Source: Girardinichthys multiradiatus
Taxonomy: Eukaryota; Chordata; Actinopteri; Cyprinodontiformes; Goodeidae
Direction of reading: 5' to 3'
Assembly (NCBI RefSeq): GCF_021462225.1
Contig: NC_061804.1
Coordinates: 3,027,001-3,091,000 of the forward strand
DNA: 64,000 bases
The translations under genes and the position numbers were made by a program. The notes under the pieces are model-generated. The model saw only the letters and a list, made by a program, of their open reading frames with translations. It was not told the DNA's origin and searched no databases. Below are positions 24,264 through 39,200 of the stretch, one piece after another; position 1 is the first letter of the stretch, and each line of letters starts with the position of its first letter.

Positions 24264-27200
24264 CAAACGCACAGAGAGACACAATTAGAAGAGTGGGTGG
24301 TGTTAGAGGAGCTGCTGGTGATGGGTTTATTAGAGGATAAACCACAGACTGTGACAACTGCCTGATAGAGCTGCTTTACAAGAACAACTTCACGAAAATC
24401 GTCTCCCCACTAAATGACTTTATTACTTTGGGTCTTTCTTTTGGTATAAATTGTTTTTTCATTGAAATGTCTGTGACAAGATTTAATCTACTGTTTGTGT
24501 TTCTTTTTACTTACAAATATGGTATTTTAATTTTTTTGTTTATTTAAGGGATCGTCCAGTATAACTGAGTAAATATACCACAGTTAACTAGTATCACCAT
24601 ATTAACTCAAAGACTTAAAACAAAAATGTGCAACCAGATCTTGTATTTGAAATGGCCATCTAGCAGATCATATATTGGCAGGTGTAGTTTTAAAACAGAT
24701 AATTGCATTGAATCGTTGACTTGACAGCAATCTTCCTTAATGACCAAGCATGTGCCAGAAGTGGATGGATTATTGGATCCAGATGTTAAATTTGCAGCTT
24801 TCATGCTGGCCAAGCATGTGGCAACAGCGGACAGTTTAAATGGAAATAAACCTCCAGCAGAACCAGGCTTAGTCCACATCTTTCTTGGGGGTTTGAGAAG
24901 ACAGACAGTAAACACACACACATTCTATAGAAAACGATAAATCTGAGTACAGAGCTAATAACATCAGTAGTTCAGTTAGTGGACCTGTTCTGGAAAGACA
25001 AATAGTTAACTAGGCAATCGCTCGGCTAGCCGATCTGTAGAATAGAGAGTATATAGAGAGTACACAGTTAGTCTTTGCAGTGACACCTTCACAATTATTG
25101 GGACAGCTGATATGGCAGCAATACCTTGGTAAATGGTCGTTTCATTACTGCATTAAGAGTGTCCACCCCTTGACAGCCGAATTGTTCTTTTCTGTAAGGA
25201 TAAGAAAAACTCAACAACTCTATTTCAGCCAGCTGACCAGCAGAGCGCAGCAACATTTCTACCAGTTGGTGCATTTGACAGCTTGTGACGTGTATAGTTG
25301 ACATTTTTTTCATGTATTAAAATGAACATTTGGGGTGGGACTGTTTAGGCAAACTCAAAAAAGGCATTTAAATTGAAAATGTAAACGAAAACCCCCAATT
25401 AAAATCTACTACGGAAAATGACCTTCTCAAAGCTAACGAAGCTAATGAAAAAGGAGAAAAATAAAATTAACGCCTTTTCTTTATTACTGTTTTTTTCTCA
25501 GTAATAAAGAAAAGAGCATACTATAATCTCTCTCTTTCAGCAGATCGTCATCAGGATCTAACCCTTCACTATCTTATATCAACATAACAGTCACCAGTTA
25601 TTGTTTTAAAACCCTGGTAGAGCTGCTCGATTATGGAAAAAAAAATATTATAATCATATTATAACAATTATAATCTTGGAAACACAATGTATTTTTTGCA
25701 CATTAAGGTCAACATGAGCAAATTTGATCAATGGAACAGTCTGTTGCTCTGTTGTTCAAACAAATGAAGCAATAAGGGCTTGATTATCTAATCACCAAAG
25801 GATGCAATAACGTATTTATAAAGTTATGTATTATTTTTTATGTAAATAATCACCTTCTGAAGGTTTTTTTTCATGCTTCAAATTAATACAAAGTACTATA
25901 TTTTAATTTGGTTTAAGCTCATGCCAGGAAACCTCCAATAGTTTATTTCTCACTTAAAAAAAGAGTCCACACATATACTGTTTTTTAAGCTAGAATTTTC
26001 ATCAGTGCATACAAATAAACATTTCACACATACAAGTGTTGCTTCTTTTCCACAATCTAAGGATCCTGTGGTCCTGATAGTAGTTAAAATTGCCTCTGCT
26101 GCACATTTAACCTCTGGCAAGTTTCAGTTTAAATAGGCTATAAGTGCTAAAATTCATTGCTTTTATGGATTGCGCTTTATTGCACTGATGAGCTGTTTAT
26201 TTCTTCAACCAATCATTGTATGCTTCTCTAGATTAGTGGACTGAAAAAGCCTACTAAGTACTTTCCGTACCGTATAGTGATGTAATATGTTGGCTCATCA
26301 TGCGAACGAACGGACAGTGGGTTCATTTAAAATTAGACGACATCCAAGACAAACAATGACATTTCCAACCAAGCAAACAAAGCAAAGTTTAGTTCAAAAG
26401 CTTCAGATACAGATGCTGAAAATGTTTCATTTTATCTTCAGTTTCAATCACTTCAGTTTCTCACTGGATTATTTTAGTTTATTTTGGGTTACAGATGGGA
26501 ATTATTCAAGTACCACTCCTGGGCTTTGACAGAAAGCAAGCTAAGTGTTAAAATATGCTTATTTCAGATCAGTCACATCAACAATAAGCGATTACTAACA
26601 CACCCCTGCAGCTGGCCGGGCAAACCTTAAACAGTATGACTCATGTCCTCTGCTTCAAGGACAAGCCTGCCTTATTTGAAACAAGTAAACGTCTCTAGGG
26701 CTTTATGATTGAGGACTTCCCTCCAGCTATAGTCTACACAGGTAGGATGCTGCACTGAAAAGAGGGAAAACTGCCAATACGAGAGTTAACAGTACAGCAG
26801 CTATCCACCTGCCCACACACTTTCAAGTCTTACTCTGACAGGGTGCACACAGCAAATAACCTCAAAAATTAGAGTCAGTTTTATCTGAAATAACTAAAGT
26901 CTTTTTGCAGACTGAAGGCTAGAAACCAGTAAAACTCTGATAAACTAATAAACTAATGACAAAATACAATAAGTATCTTATATTGGACGGTGTATGTCAT
27001 AAATACAGCCTTAAATATACATTTAGCACACTTGTTTCTCCTGCCTTTAATTTCCTCTCTGTGTTTGCTTGAGTACAAATTGTTTCCTGCCAATCAATTA
27101 TCTACCCAAGTTAACCTCTGGGTATGAAAGAATGGACAGCTGGTTGTTCAGGTATTAAGGTGGGAATTTTCTTGTCTCACATAAGCCATCTTTTCTTTTA

Positions 27201-30200
27201 TTCAGAGCTGCATTTAGGGGTTTTATCTGTTGTTTATTAACCATTTCTGATCCCTCAGTTGAACACTTCCTGAAATAAAATTAATTAACTATTCGGTTAA
27301 GAAAGATGGTTGTTTAGTTGGAGAACGGTGTCGTGATAATAGAAAATAGTTGAGCCTCATGTCTGAGATGTGCCCTGCTATACAAAAAACTAGGGATGCA
27401 TAATGTATCTGCATTATCAGTCCATATTTACTTTAAAAAAATAAGTCTAGAGAATAATGAAACTAATCCAAATTACATATGGATTAGTGGTAATTATATA
27501 TGTATAAAACAAGACAGTAGCAATGTTTTAGTTCACTAGAAACAAATGTTTTCTCAGAATTTCAATGAGGTAATCAGTTGTTCTGCTTATTTATACATGA
27601 AATGTACTTATTCTAGCCTATCTACATGTTTGTAAGCTTCAATTTAATATATTGCAAACATAATGAAGCTGGTACTAATGTTTTAGTTTACTAAGAACAA
27701 CATATTTCTCCTTTTTTTTTTTTTTAAGCAAACAAAAACAAAATGCTGCAAAGAATATTATAATTATTAGCAATGTTTTAGTTCACTACTAAGTTTTATC
27801 TCAAAAACTACAATAAATACAGATATTTCAATTGTTTTGCTTCATTAAACTTTAAATACTGTTAGTAGCAAGAATTTTAAATAGTTTTCGCCTTCACAAG
27901 TGTGTGAACCAGAGGGCGGGATGGAGAGAAACTGGGAAAGTGTTTGTTTCTGTTTCCTTTTTTTAAACTAGAAACTCAGACACCACTACCACTCAGACTA
28001 GAGACAATAAATGTGAGATGAGAGAGATGTAAAAGATCTGTGACTCTGTCAGAAGACATTGCGGTTCAGGGAAAGGCAATTCTAATTTTTCCCCTTAATA
28101 AAAGATGGCCATTAGCCCTTCAGCCATCTGTATGAAGCTACATTCATTATGATGGCTATGGAGCATATTTGGCAATTTGTTCCTCTTTCTGCTTTAATTA
28201 GAACATCAAAGGTCAGACTCATTGCTTCAATAGGAAGGTAGAGCAATGTCACAGAGGAATGTATTGAGTTCATTACCATAGCAATGATCCATAGCGTAGA
28301 TGCAGTCCAGAGCTCAAACTGGATCTGCAGGGACGATTTCTCACTTCATAGCAAAAGAAAAAAATCAGACCATCCAATAAAGTCCCACTTGCACCGTCTA
28401 AGAATGAGTGACCTCCTTTTAAGCTGAACTAGTTTCAAAGACAATATGTTTTACACTCATCAAATTCATTGTATACAGAATAAAACACATCAGGCACATC
28501 TATCATGGCTGTGGAAGCTGGCTCTCCCAGTAAAAAGCCATTGTCCTGAATTGTCTGAACGGTAAAAGAACATTGACATGAACTCGAGTCCTGAAAACAA
28601 GTTGAAATGGAAGTCCTACTTTTCATGCTACCATCTGTCAGTTCGCTGGGTTTTCACTCTTTAATCAGAGCAACATCCAGTCAGGAGATTTGCTGTCCCT
28701 GGAGATGTACATCCTCTGAGGCTTTAGGGAAGTAACTCTATGGCTTTCTAGAGCAGCTCGAAAAAACTGAATCAGTTTTGTGTGCTTCTTGACTTCTTAA
28801 AGGGGCCTTTCTTGTTGTTAAAGTGAACCTATGTTGAACTTTGCTGATGCATACATGAAAAAATCACTAACGGAAGGATTGCGAGGTTATGTTCAACATG
28901 TTTGGTATATTTTGCACCCATCCTCATTCTCAGTTTGACATCTAGCTTCCTTTCCTACCACTCTCTTGCCTTTGAGCTACAGTCCTCCTCTGCTTTTGAA
29001 AATTAGTTTCAACTGTAATCCCTTAACTAGGAACACTCACTGGGATTACCAAAGAGGGTAACCTCAGATAAAGCTCTCCACCATCGCTGCCAGGTTGCGA
29101 TTTCCACACCATTTCTTGTCCACCAGCGTAGGAGGATAGTGGGTGTTTTTGTTTTTTCTGAAAAATATTACAATACCTGAGTTGACTAATTTTAACAGTA
29201 TGAACAGTGTTACCTGTATCATAATTTTGAAGGGCAAGGTCCACTGTATTTCTATATTTGATAAGCTGTGAATATAGTAACATAGTATACAGTAGTATTT
29301 CTTGGTTCAGCAGTCCACCATTGCTTGATCCAAAACATTTTAACTTGAAGTCTACTAGCTTTGCGTTCATGCTTGGATTAGAATGACTGTTTTTCCCAGT
29401 ATTGTCTCAAATGATATTTACCTTTTTGGAACATCAGACAAGAAAAGTTTTAAATAAAACATTTACAAACTCACAACCTGGCTGTGTAAAAAACTACAAA
29501 CAAATGTCAACTATTCTGCTATTTGTAGAACTGAAACAATTAATCAATCGGATAAATATGCTTTATCCAGAATTTCTCAAGCCGCACAGCTTTAGCTTCA
29601 CCTAAGCATTGTTCATGTTTTTAAAGGGGTTTGTACAATTGCACCTTGCAACATCAAACAAAATGCATTGTCGCTTTTTTTGGTTAAAGACTTAAAATGC
29701 CATGTTCTGAGCATTGAATTGAGTTTTCTTTACATTTTTGGCATTTACAATGCATTTAGTGTGTAATAAATGTTTTTCTAGGTTCAAAACACTTGTTCAT
29801 TGAAGTATGATAATTTAATAAGAGCATCTCTTGTTAGATTAATCAATTCATCGAAAAAGATAATCGCTAGATTACTAAAATAATTGATATCTGCAGCCCT
29901 ACTATTTTGTAATTTTGTTTGAAATTCTGACCGTGGTTTTTTCATCTATTAGACAGTTTACTGAAAACTGAAATTAAAAGTGGCCTGAGTTATCGTGTTA
30001 GCATGCTAAAACGTTTAACGTTCTATATTGCATATGCATAAAACATTCTATATTGTTCCAGGGTTTTAGTATATTTAAAATACTGTGGAGATTTGGGGAA
30101 ACACATACTAAAGCACTTTACAACCACTTACAACTGGTCAAATAATGTACAGAGGAAGAAATAATCAGTTACCAAAAAACATATTAAAATATTTTTATGA

Positions 30201-33200
30201 AAGAAGGGGGCATTAAGAGTTAAGGGTAAGGCTACATTTTGGAAAACATAAAATACAAACAACAATGAGGAAAATAGAGTGAATTTGTGGAACAGTATGG
30301 ATGAGGACTTGAATTGCTGTATGAATATAAATCAATTAAGAAAATTATATAAAAAAAATCGATATTACAAAAGTACATAGCTGTAACAGAGTTAAGTAGA
30401 CAGTTGGGATCTGGGTAGCATACTGGACCTCTTCCTGCTCCTTTTCGAACAGAATATGAAGGTTTCATTTTACGTTTAATTCTTCTCCTTTTTTAAATTT
30501 CATGTTAGAAATTTCATTCATTTACTTATTCAACATATGCCAATGCTAACTTTAGTATGATTAACTAATCATGCTAACAGTAATACTAGTATGCTAACAC
30601 CATTATTAAGACTTGAAGCTATTTGTCGTAATTTTTAAACTTGTTGAAAATGCCTGAACACAATACACATAACTATGCTCTTCAACTGGGTTTTCTTCAT
30701 CCACTACATGATTCAACAGAACATTGATACATGGTTAAGTAAAAGTAGTGAACCGAAATTATATTGGTCAGAATAGACACTGTGACCTGTGCTTACCAAG
30801 TTAGCATGCTAAAACTGTTAACCTTACCATGCTAATGCTAACATAGCATACATAAATAAGCGTGTTAACTTAGACACACCATGCTAATGCTGACTTTAGC
30901 ATTTTTAAAAAAACATGCTCATGGTAATATTGCTGTAATACTTAACTAACCATGTTAAAGTTAATACTAGCATGCTAATGCTAACTGAGCTTACTTATTA
31001 AGCGCGTTAATAGTAATTCTAGCTTTCACATGCCTAACATTAGCATGCTAACTTCTAAAACTATTTCTGATTTTTAAACCTGAATATAATAAACATTGCT
31101 GTTTTCTCTTCATCTCGACTTTAAACTTGCTTGTTTACTTCTAAACTGCTATTTCTTAACAATATTTTGTAAAATACATTGTAAAACTTTGTCTTTAACC
31201 CTTTGTGGTTTATATATACAATTTTATAGTAATATTAGACATACATAGACAAATAAAACTTAAAGCAAGTCACATTTTAACTGTAACTTAATGTGGATTA
31301 GGCTGAATTATTTGTTCATGTTACAACCCTAAGGAGTTGTTTTGTTATGAGATATTTATTGGCTTTTATGGGGAATATAAATTTTCATACAGCAGTAGAT
31401 GCAGTACACTGGAGGAGTATAACAGGTGAGCACAGATTTGTTTCATAATACTTTATGTAAGTGTTATGAAGACAGATGAATTAATTACAATGTGTTCTCA
31501 TGTGAGTAAGTAAGGGAGTCAGAGGACATTTCAAACACAGCTAAAACTGAGCCCTGCTGTAATCCTGTTGGTAGACTCAGCACTGTCAACAAAGAAATTT
31601 ACATAAAATGACAATTTCAATTTAAATATCCACATTACTCACATACATTTTTCAGCGATGGCTCTGTATGGAAGTATACATTTTTAACAAACTGTTTATT
31701 TTGACATTGTTGGAAAAAGATTGTGAAGTTATAACCTTTCCACTGTCCTCTGAATGGTCCATAATATTCATGATTACGAGTGTCCTGTTGACCCAAGCTG
31801 TGGGAGGAAAGAAGAGCAGCCAGTTGCAAAGCATGCAAATATGGAGAGAACATGCAAACTCTTCACAGAGACCAAAGCTTTGTTGTCAAGTCCTACAACA
31901 AAGTATACAGGTTCAAAAGACACACTATGTTGTGGGTAAAAAGCTGTACTACTAAAAGTTTTACTCTGGTGATTTCATACTAAGATTAGCTTGTTTTTAA
32001 ATAAAATAAGTATAATAATTTAAAAAAGCAAGGTTCTCATGTTTGTATTTGACGCAGGGGGTTAAATTTTACAGGTTCAAACTAGAGTTTGACTCAGATG
32101 GCTCCCAAGTCATGATGGACTCTGGTGTTGACAGCCGAACGGAAGCAAATGATAATAATCATCTTCAGAACTTTGACAGGGACAAATCTTTAATTATTTT
32201 TGGTTGAATTTTTACATTTGATTGGTTTTTATGTACTTGTATATTCACCACTTGTAAAGTGAGTAAATGCTGTATTCTCCTGGTTTGGTGGTGTGACCTA
32301 CCAGTATAGTGGCGCTGCATGAGGTTTGAGCTCATACTACTTTAGCTTTTTGATTAAAAACATAAGAACAAAGAGAGGAAAATAAAGCAGGAAAAATACA
32401 AATCAATGAAATGGAAAGAACTCTAAACAGTTGCTTCATGTGACGTCACTTGAGACATATGTACTTGGAATTTTCTTTTTAGGAGGGCAAATTTTATTTT
32501 TTTCTAATTTACAGCAAAACAGACAGAAAAACTGACTATAGTATGTTGTTCTATAGGTGACAAACTATAATTAAGGTAAGTTTGGTTGATTTTACTGAAA
32601 TGTTTGGCCGATATATGACAGCAGACAATGATATGCTGCTGTCTGCATTTCATTGCCTGTGTTGTGTTAACATTTTTGGGTCCTTGTGAACCTCCATAAA
32701 AGACTGCAGTTGTGTATTGTATGTTTTTAAAACTGGCAAGTAAAGATGAAGTCGGTTTATTGTTTGTTACTGTACAACACTGGTTCTGTATAGAATAAGA
32801 GAGTCTTTCCAACAGCGGCTGACATAAATGTCTCTAAAAAAGGCACCCTTAATTAATTTCCGCTCAGGAGAGACCCCATTTTTGGAAGTGCAGTGACCTT
32901 CAAAGTGTGCAGTGGCCTCCTTTCCTTCTTGCAGCATTACGGCCACTTTAACCGAAGCTGCTCCAGTCTGCGGCAGCTGCTACAGCTGCAGCTGCTGCAA
33001 CCCCACAGTGCCTGGCGTCTTTGTTCACACAATGTACCCATAATTCAAATGATGAGTCATGTGTCTTTGGCAGGTGAACTGAATGCAAAGCAGTTCGGCT
33101 CACGCTATGGGCCAGAATCCCTGCCTGTCTGACCTTGGAAAAATGGCTCATATGCACACAGAATTTTATCTACGTAAATCTGACCGAGCACCTCACAACA

Positions 33201-36200
33201 CCAGCATGTTGTAGTTTTATTTATGCAAAAATAATTAAATACATTTAGCAATGTATGTATGATTATTAATTATTTTTAACTTAGATATAGCATACAGAAA
33301 AATAAAACTCCTTTTCCTTTTTTGTTAAATATAATTTGAGCTCCTGATCTGCTTTATTGACAGTGTGAATCCCTTCCTTTGAGACTCTAAGTCCTCCCTT
33401 TCTTGCTTTTTTCACACACACGACCACTGGGTAATCATTTTCACTGCTGCTCAGCTATTGAGATTTTGCTCTTGAGATGCACTCACACAACTGGAAATAC
33501 ACCAGAGTGGAGCCTCTGGTCTATTACGTTATCAGAGGGAGTCCCTGGTTCTACGTACAGCAATAATGGAAATGTTCTCTGGGAAATAAAAAACCTCCTG
33601 AATTTACAAAATGGCTACAATGGCTTTTTTCTTTGTACACTACAAGTTGTACTTTTCTAACACTATTTAAATAGTGTTAGAATTTTATAAAGATCAGACC
33701 ATTTATACATTAAAATTGACAGAGGGAGTTTTCCCACTAATACTTTCTTAAGAGAAACAAGGCTGGCCCAATGTCCTGTGAGTTCTTAACCCCCTAACAT
33801 TCACCATGGTCACCATTTGGACCACATGCCTGGTTCATCTGTAAAGGTAACAATATTTTTGAAATAAATTGTGACTTTCGGATGTAAAAAAAATCTCATA
33901 GTTTTTTGGCCATCTTATTAAGCAGAATTTGATTTGGGTCCCCTCTTTCTGCTAAGATCGTCACCACCGCTAACAACATTTCAACACAGATTTGGTGGAA
34001 TCTGCGATGGGGGTCAGTGTGAAATTAATCTATATAATGTCTTTCATTTAGTAAAATGAGTTCCTGAGATTAATCAATAATTCCAGTAATATTCTAATTT
34101 ATAGAATATGACTGTATTTTCACGCAACCATTAAAGTTATTTTTTTTGCACTTTTACAAAGCAAATTTGCAGATTCCTTTTAATCTCGAATTTTGAACAA
34201 TTTAAAATGTTTTCATTTATCTATGCTGAAACTGTAAAGTAAACTTTAATGGCCTTCACATTCTCAGTAAACACATTTTAGATCTGTCAGGTATTATTTA
34301 GTCAACTCAGAGGTAAGAACGATACAGTCAGAGTTACTTGCAGCAAGGGTAGCCCACTTTGCAGTGAAACTACAAAGTTTTTGACACCCTATCTCTTTAT
34401 TTATATGCACAGTTCAACAGACAGTTCAGACAGGGTGTGTGTGTGTGAGACAGAAAGGAGGCTGGTTCACACAGAGATAACAATGATCTCACACACACAG
34501 GGAGGAAGGCATAGTGCAGGTGCCTTGCAACACAAAGTTTTTACATGAGTGATAACAAGTTTTTGCACCCATCCAACAAGATCCATGGTCTGTGTTGAAA
34601 TTTAGGAATTTACGAGATCCCCCTGAAGGTTTGGGGGCACTAAGCAGCGGCTAATTTCGCTTATGCCTTGGGCCGGCTCTGAAGAGAAGAATCAGTTAAA
34701 TTAACTGACGAGATGTAACTTTTATTTATATAAAAATATTTCCATTAGGATTGTTGCCAAACCTGATAGATAACATGAAGTGAAATAAATGAGCTCTAAT
34801 CAAAATACTAACTCTTAGCGTTTTTATTGACTAAATCAGTTAAATTTTCCATGCAAATTTAGAAATTTATTTTGCAAATTCCTTTCAAGTTGCCAGGCTT
34901 TAATTAAAACATTCAAATATAGATCAGAATCTAGCGTCCAAGTAATGAAACTACCATGAACATATTTGTAACCATATGTTTTGTTACTCATTTATCTCAC
35001 ATAGCTGACACAATAGCTTGCGAGAAACTGCTGAAATTAAAGGATCCTCCAGAGCTGGTTCAGGTTTGGGCATGATGTGCCCTCCCCTGCAGGCTCCCGC
35101 CAATCTACCAATGATCCAGCTGGTAGATTACATAACACAGCCTGAAGGCTTTGTGCAGAGCAGTGCTGGGCCGCTTAGAAACCTCACTGGGAATCGTGTG
35201 TATGCTCCCCAGCCTTTCTGCGGAGGCTGAGCAGAAGCTGGAGGGCTATCTGGAAACTGATTAACTACAACAGACTCAAACCATTTCAAAAACATGACAC
35301 ATGCAAAGCTGCGCACCTCATTTTCTTCACTGTGTGCTACATTTAAGTCTCCTCTTTCTGTCTTGTGGAAACAGTAGACTCTCTGCCTACACACTAGGTC
35401 CAGATCTACCCCTGTTGGAGGGGTTTGTGCAGCTCTGAAGGTTTTTTCTGATTTTTTGGCAGATTAGACACCCTTCTCGGCAGCCAATGTCGGGCTCTTT
35501 GTTGTAAGTGGAACGCGGCTGCATTCAGCATCACTCGGTGACGTCTGCAGTCGCTCCTTCGTTTCCGTGCTGCTTCATGTGCTCAGTGTTACATCAGAGG
35601 AGCTTTATAAATCATCCAGAGGTGTGCTCCGGTTGTAAGGTAGAATGAACAGACGCTTTCCTTGCTGACATCTGCTCATTTATGAGCCTTTGGCAAATCA
35701 TGCTGCTCAGGTTTTACTGTTTATTGCGAACAGGCAACACATCTGCTCAAAGTCACTTCTGTTCTGCTGCTACGCACTAAAAGTCATCATGGATGTAGCT
35801 CAGTACATCCCAAATGTGAAACCACATACTGTTTATGCACTTTTTTTCAGCATTTTGCAACCTACAAACCCACAGTAAGTTGGACATTGTTCAGTTTTTG
35901 TTTATTTTGTCACACTTAAATGTTTCAAATGATCATAAACGACATTTAATAACAGACAAAGGTAACGAGAAAATATCCAATGCAGTTTTCACACTTGCCT
36001 GGCCCTGTGTGAAAAAGTAACCAGCAACATGGTAAATTATGAAAAACGGGTTTAATTTCATGACCTACACCCAGGCCTGATTGGTGCCGGACCTGTAGAA
36101 TCACACAATCACTCAAACAAGAACCTATCTGCCAACATGAGGTAGGCAAAAGATCTCAAAAAACAGCATATAATGTCCTGCTCTAAATTCAAGAACAGAT

Positions 36201-39200
36201 GTGAAACACTGTAAATGTCATCTAACAATCAGGTAAGGGTTATAAAGCCCTTTATAAACTGCCTTTTGCATTTACTCATTTGATCTTTTTCTGATATTAA
36301 AATTGGTTCTGAAACATTTGAATTTGACGAGAAAAAGGAGAACCAGAAGAAATCTGTATGGCAAATACTATTTCCCAGCACTGTACATCAAGGTCATGCC
36401 TCCGTGTCATGGCCAGATGTGAAGCCAAACTACCTGAAATAATTAACTGAGAAAGTCATCGGGGTGTTGTTCCATTCCCGGAAGAACATTTACACGGAGA
36501 GTCAGAAGAATAAAGTTTCACATTTTTCAGGTTTAATCACATCCTTTCTATGTAATGTTTAATTGCCCTCCATCTGTTAGAATTTCATTAAGCTTACAAA
36601 TGCTGGAAGAGCTTTATTCCTCAGGCAGTAGTCTGCTAAACTCCCAGTAAGAAGTAGAATATTTCTTACTCAAATGCAATTGACAAAATAATTGAACGTG
36701 AAATGCCATACCATTGAATGGCTTAACGGCAGGCTTCTTCGACTACTGTGAACGTTCGCTGTACGTTCTCTTACATTTGGCTCATTAACAGGGCTGTATT
36801 ACCTGTACTGCAGCCATTCGCCAGGAAGGATCTAAAAATGTATTTTATAGGACTAGGATTCGTCCATATATGCATTTTCCCTTTTAAAGTTAGAACTGCC
36901 TGATTATTTGAATGGTAAAATCCAGATTATTTAACACAATTATTTAGGAAGTTTGGAACCATTGAATTTAATTCTCTTAAAAACTAAATATGTGTACTCT
37001 TGCAAAGCAAACTGTGGTAAAAAAAAAATCTATTTTGTAACATTATATTTGTTAGTGTCTTGAACTGAAATTGAAAGTCTGATGAATGTTTTCCTCTCTA
37101 TCACTACATAAATTTTATCCAGTTACTGTAGTTTGATTTCATGCTTCAGTTATTTGATTGCACTGAATACCTATAACTTAAACATACGTTTATGTGCATA
37201 ATATTAGTTTAGATTTGTATATATGAAAAGAAAAACCTTTCATTTTCAGATAGATAACGTGTCAGTTGAAATCCCAATTTAACCTTCCTGAATGCCTTAT
37301 TTGAATCCCTTTGTTTTGTACATTCCAGCTGAGTGTTAGGGGTGACTCTTTTTATGGTTTAGCTTATTAGGCTTATTGAGCCTTTCAAACATATATTCTT
37401 CTGGTGCATACTTCAAACAAAGGGCTGTGAGCTGTGCTAGCATATATCATAACCAAAATTAGAGTTTTCCAAGGATTTCTGTTATTGAAACAAAAACAGT
37501 TGTAATTTTTAGTTTGTTCTATTTTACCTTCCATTATTTCACCCTCCCTTAACATGCTTAAAATAATAATAAACAAATTGTATCTCTCAAGAACCTGTTT
37601 GTAACAATCATAATGTCCCTACCTATGATCAAAGCCAGAACTACACTTGTCTGCTTTCTTAATTCCACCTTTATTAATAAGGGAAAAGCTCATAGAGACA
37701 CAGGGTTTTATATTAAGTACAATGCAATTATTGACATATTGATTTATTGGCTTCTTAAAGGGTTGGGCAATTTTCAGAGATTAATTGTGACCTTTCAAGG
37801 TTCCATATTTTCAAGATATATGGAATTAAATGGTGACATAGCTAGACTTTTTAGGTTACATTAGTTTTCTTTTCTTAACTTTGAACATGAAAATTTGCAT
37901 TTTTTCCCACTTTTACATAGCTAAAATTAACATTAGCATTTGTTAGTAGAATCAACATATTTTTTATTACTATTACCTAGGTAATATTTCTGTAATATTT
38001 CTGTAATATTAAGACAGCTTAGTATTTTTTTATGACTGTTACCCGGCACATATTTACTATAGGATACGTTGGTAGCATTAGTCTATTTATTCATTACTAT
38101 AACCTCGCTAACATTACTCTTAGTAGATGTTTGTAGCATCAGCTTAATATTTTCTATTCCAGTCTACCTAATATTATTGTTAGCATACATTATTAACATT
38201 ATCATATTTTATGTACCAATACATAATTTTACCATTAGCATATGTTATTCTTAATATTTTCTTTTATTATTACTCAGCTAATGCTACCATAAGTCGCCAT
38301 TACTAGCGATAACATAGTATTTTAATTGTTATTACGTAGCTACTGTTAGCATGCCTTAGTAACATAGAAACGGGTTTTAAATTACAATTACCTATCTAAT
38401 ATTCCAAAAAATACCATGAGCATAATATGTTATTATAGCATAATAGTTTTATAACCACTGCTCAGTCAGTATTATTAATAGTATATTATAGTATTGTTGG
38501 CATAGATTATGTTTGTAATTTTAGCATGATTGAGAGGAAGTGTGGAATTAAACCGTGACATTACATTGACTTTCTAGCTAATTGTGTTTCTTTCTTACCT
38601 TTAAAAATATAATGGTTTGCATATTTTTATTACAATTGCCTAGCTTATATTACTGTTTATTACAGTCGTGTGCTATTTAGCTTATCTTCCTACCTATGAT
38701 AATAATTTAAAGTACAAGTACAAATAAAAGGCTTATTTTGGTTGACTTAATATTGTTCTTGCAAAAAATATCCAGATTAAAATTGCTATGAGGTTAGCTT
38801 GCAAACAAAACGTTCAATCATAGCTAAAATGTTCACACTAAATGCAACATATATTCTGCTTAATAATAAACATAGGTCATGGAGCACTTACTGTTGAAGT
38901 GGGATGATTATATAGATTCATAGCATAATAAAATTAATTTTTGTGGAATTTGTTTTTAGTAAAAAACATGCATCTGCTTCATCTTTTAAATTGAAACAAA
39001 TGAGAGCTTTTAACGATAAACCTTTATTTCATTCCTGAATATGTGGATAAAAAGCCAGGATCTGTGACAATGTTCTAATTCAGTCTTATAAAGCCTTTCA
39101 TCCAATGAATTGTATTTAGGCGACTGTGGCTCAGTAGGAAGAGTAGTTATCTTACAATCAGAAGGTTGTGGGTTCGATTCCAGCTTCCTCCTGCCATATG

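Noticed and set aside
32893..33157. Frames of 69-79 codons with Leu/Gln- or Ala-runs
   Set aside because: Low complexity from CAGCTG repeats, overlapping on both strands. A regulatory block is more plausible.
39118..39191. Possible tRNA gene
   Set aside because: It has box A and box B but is continuous with a SINE body and tail seen again at 2964-3183. It is a retroposon head.
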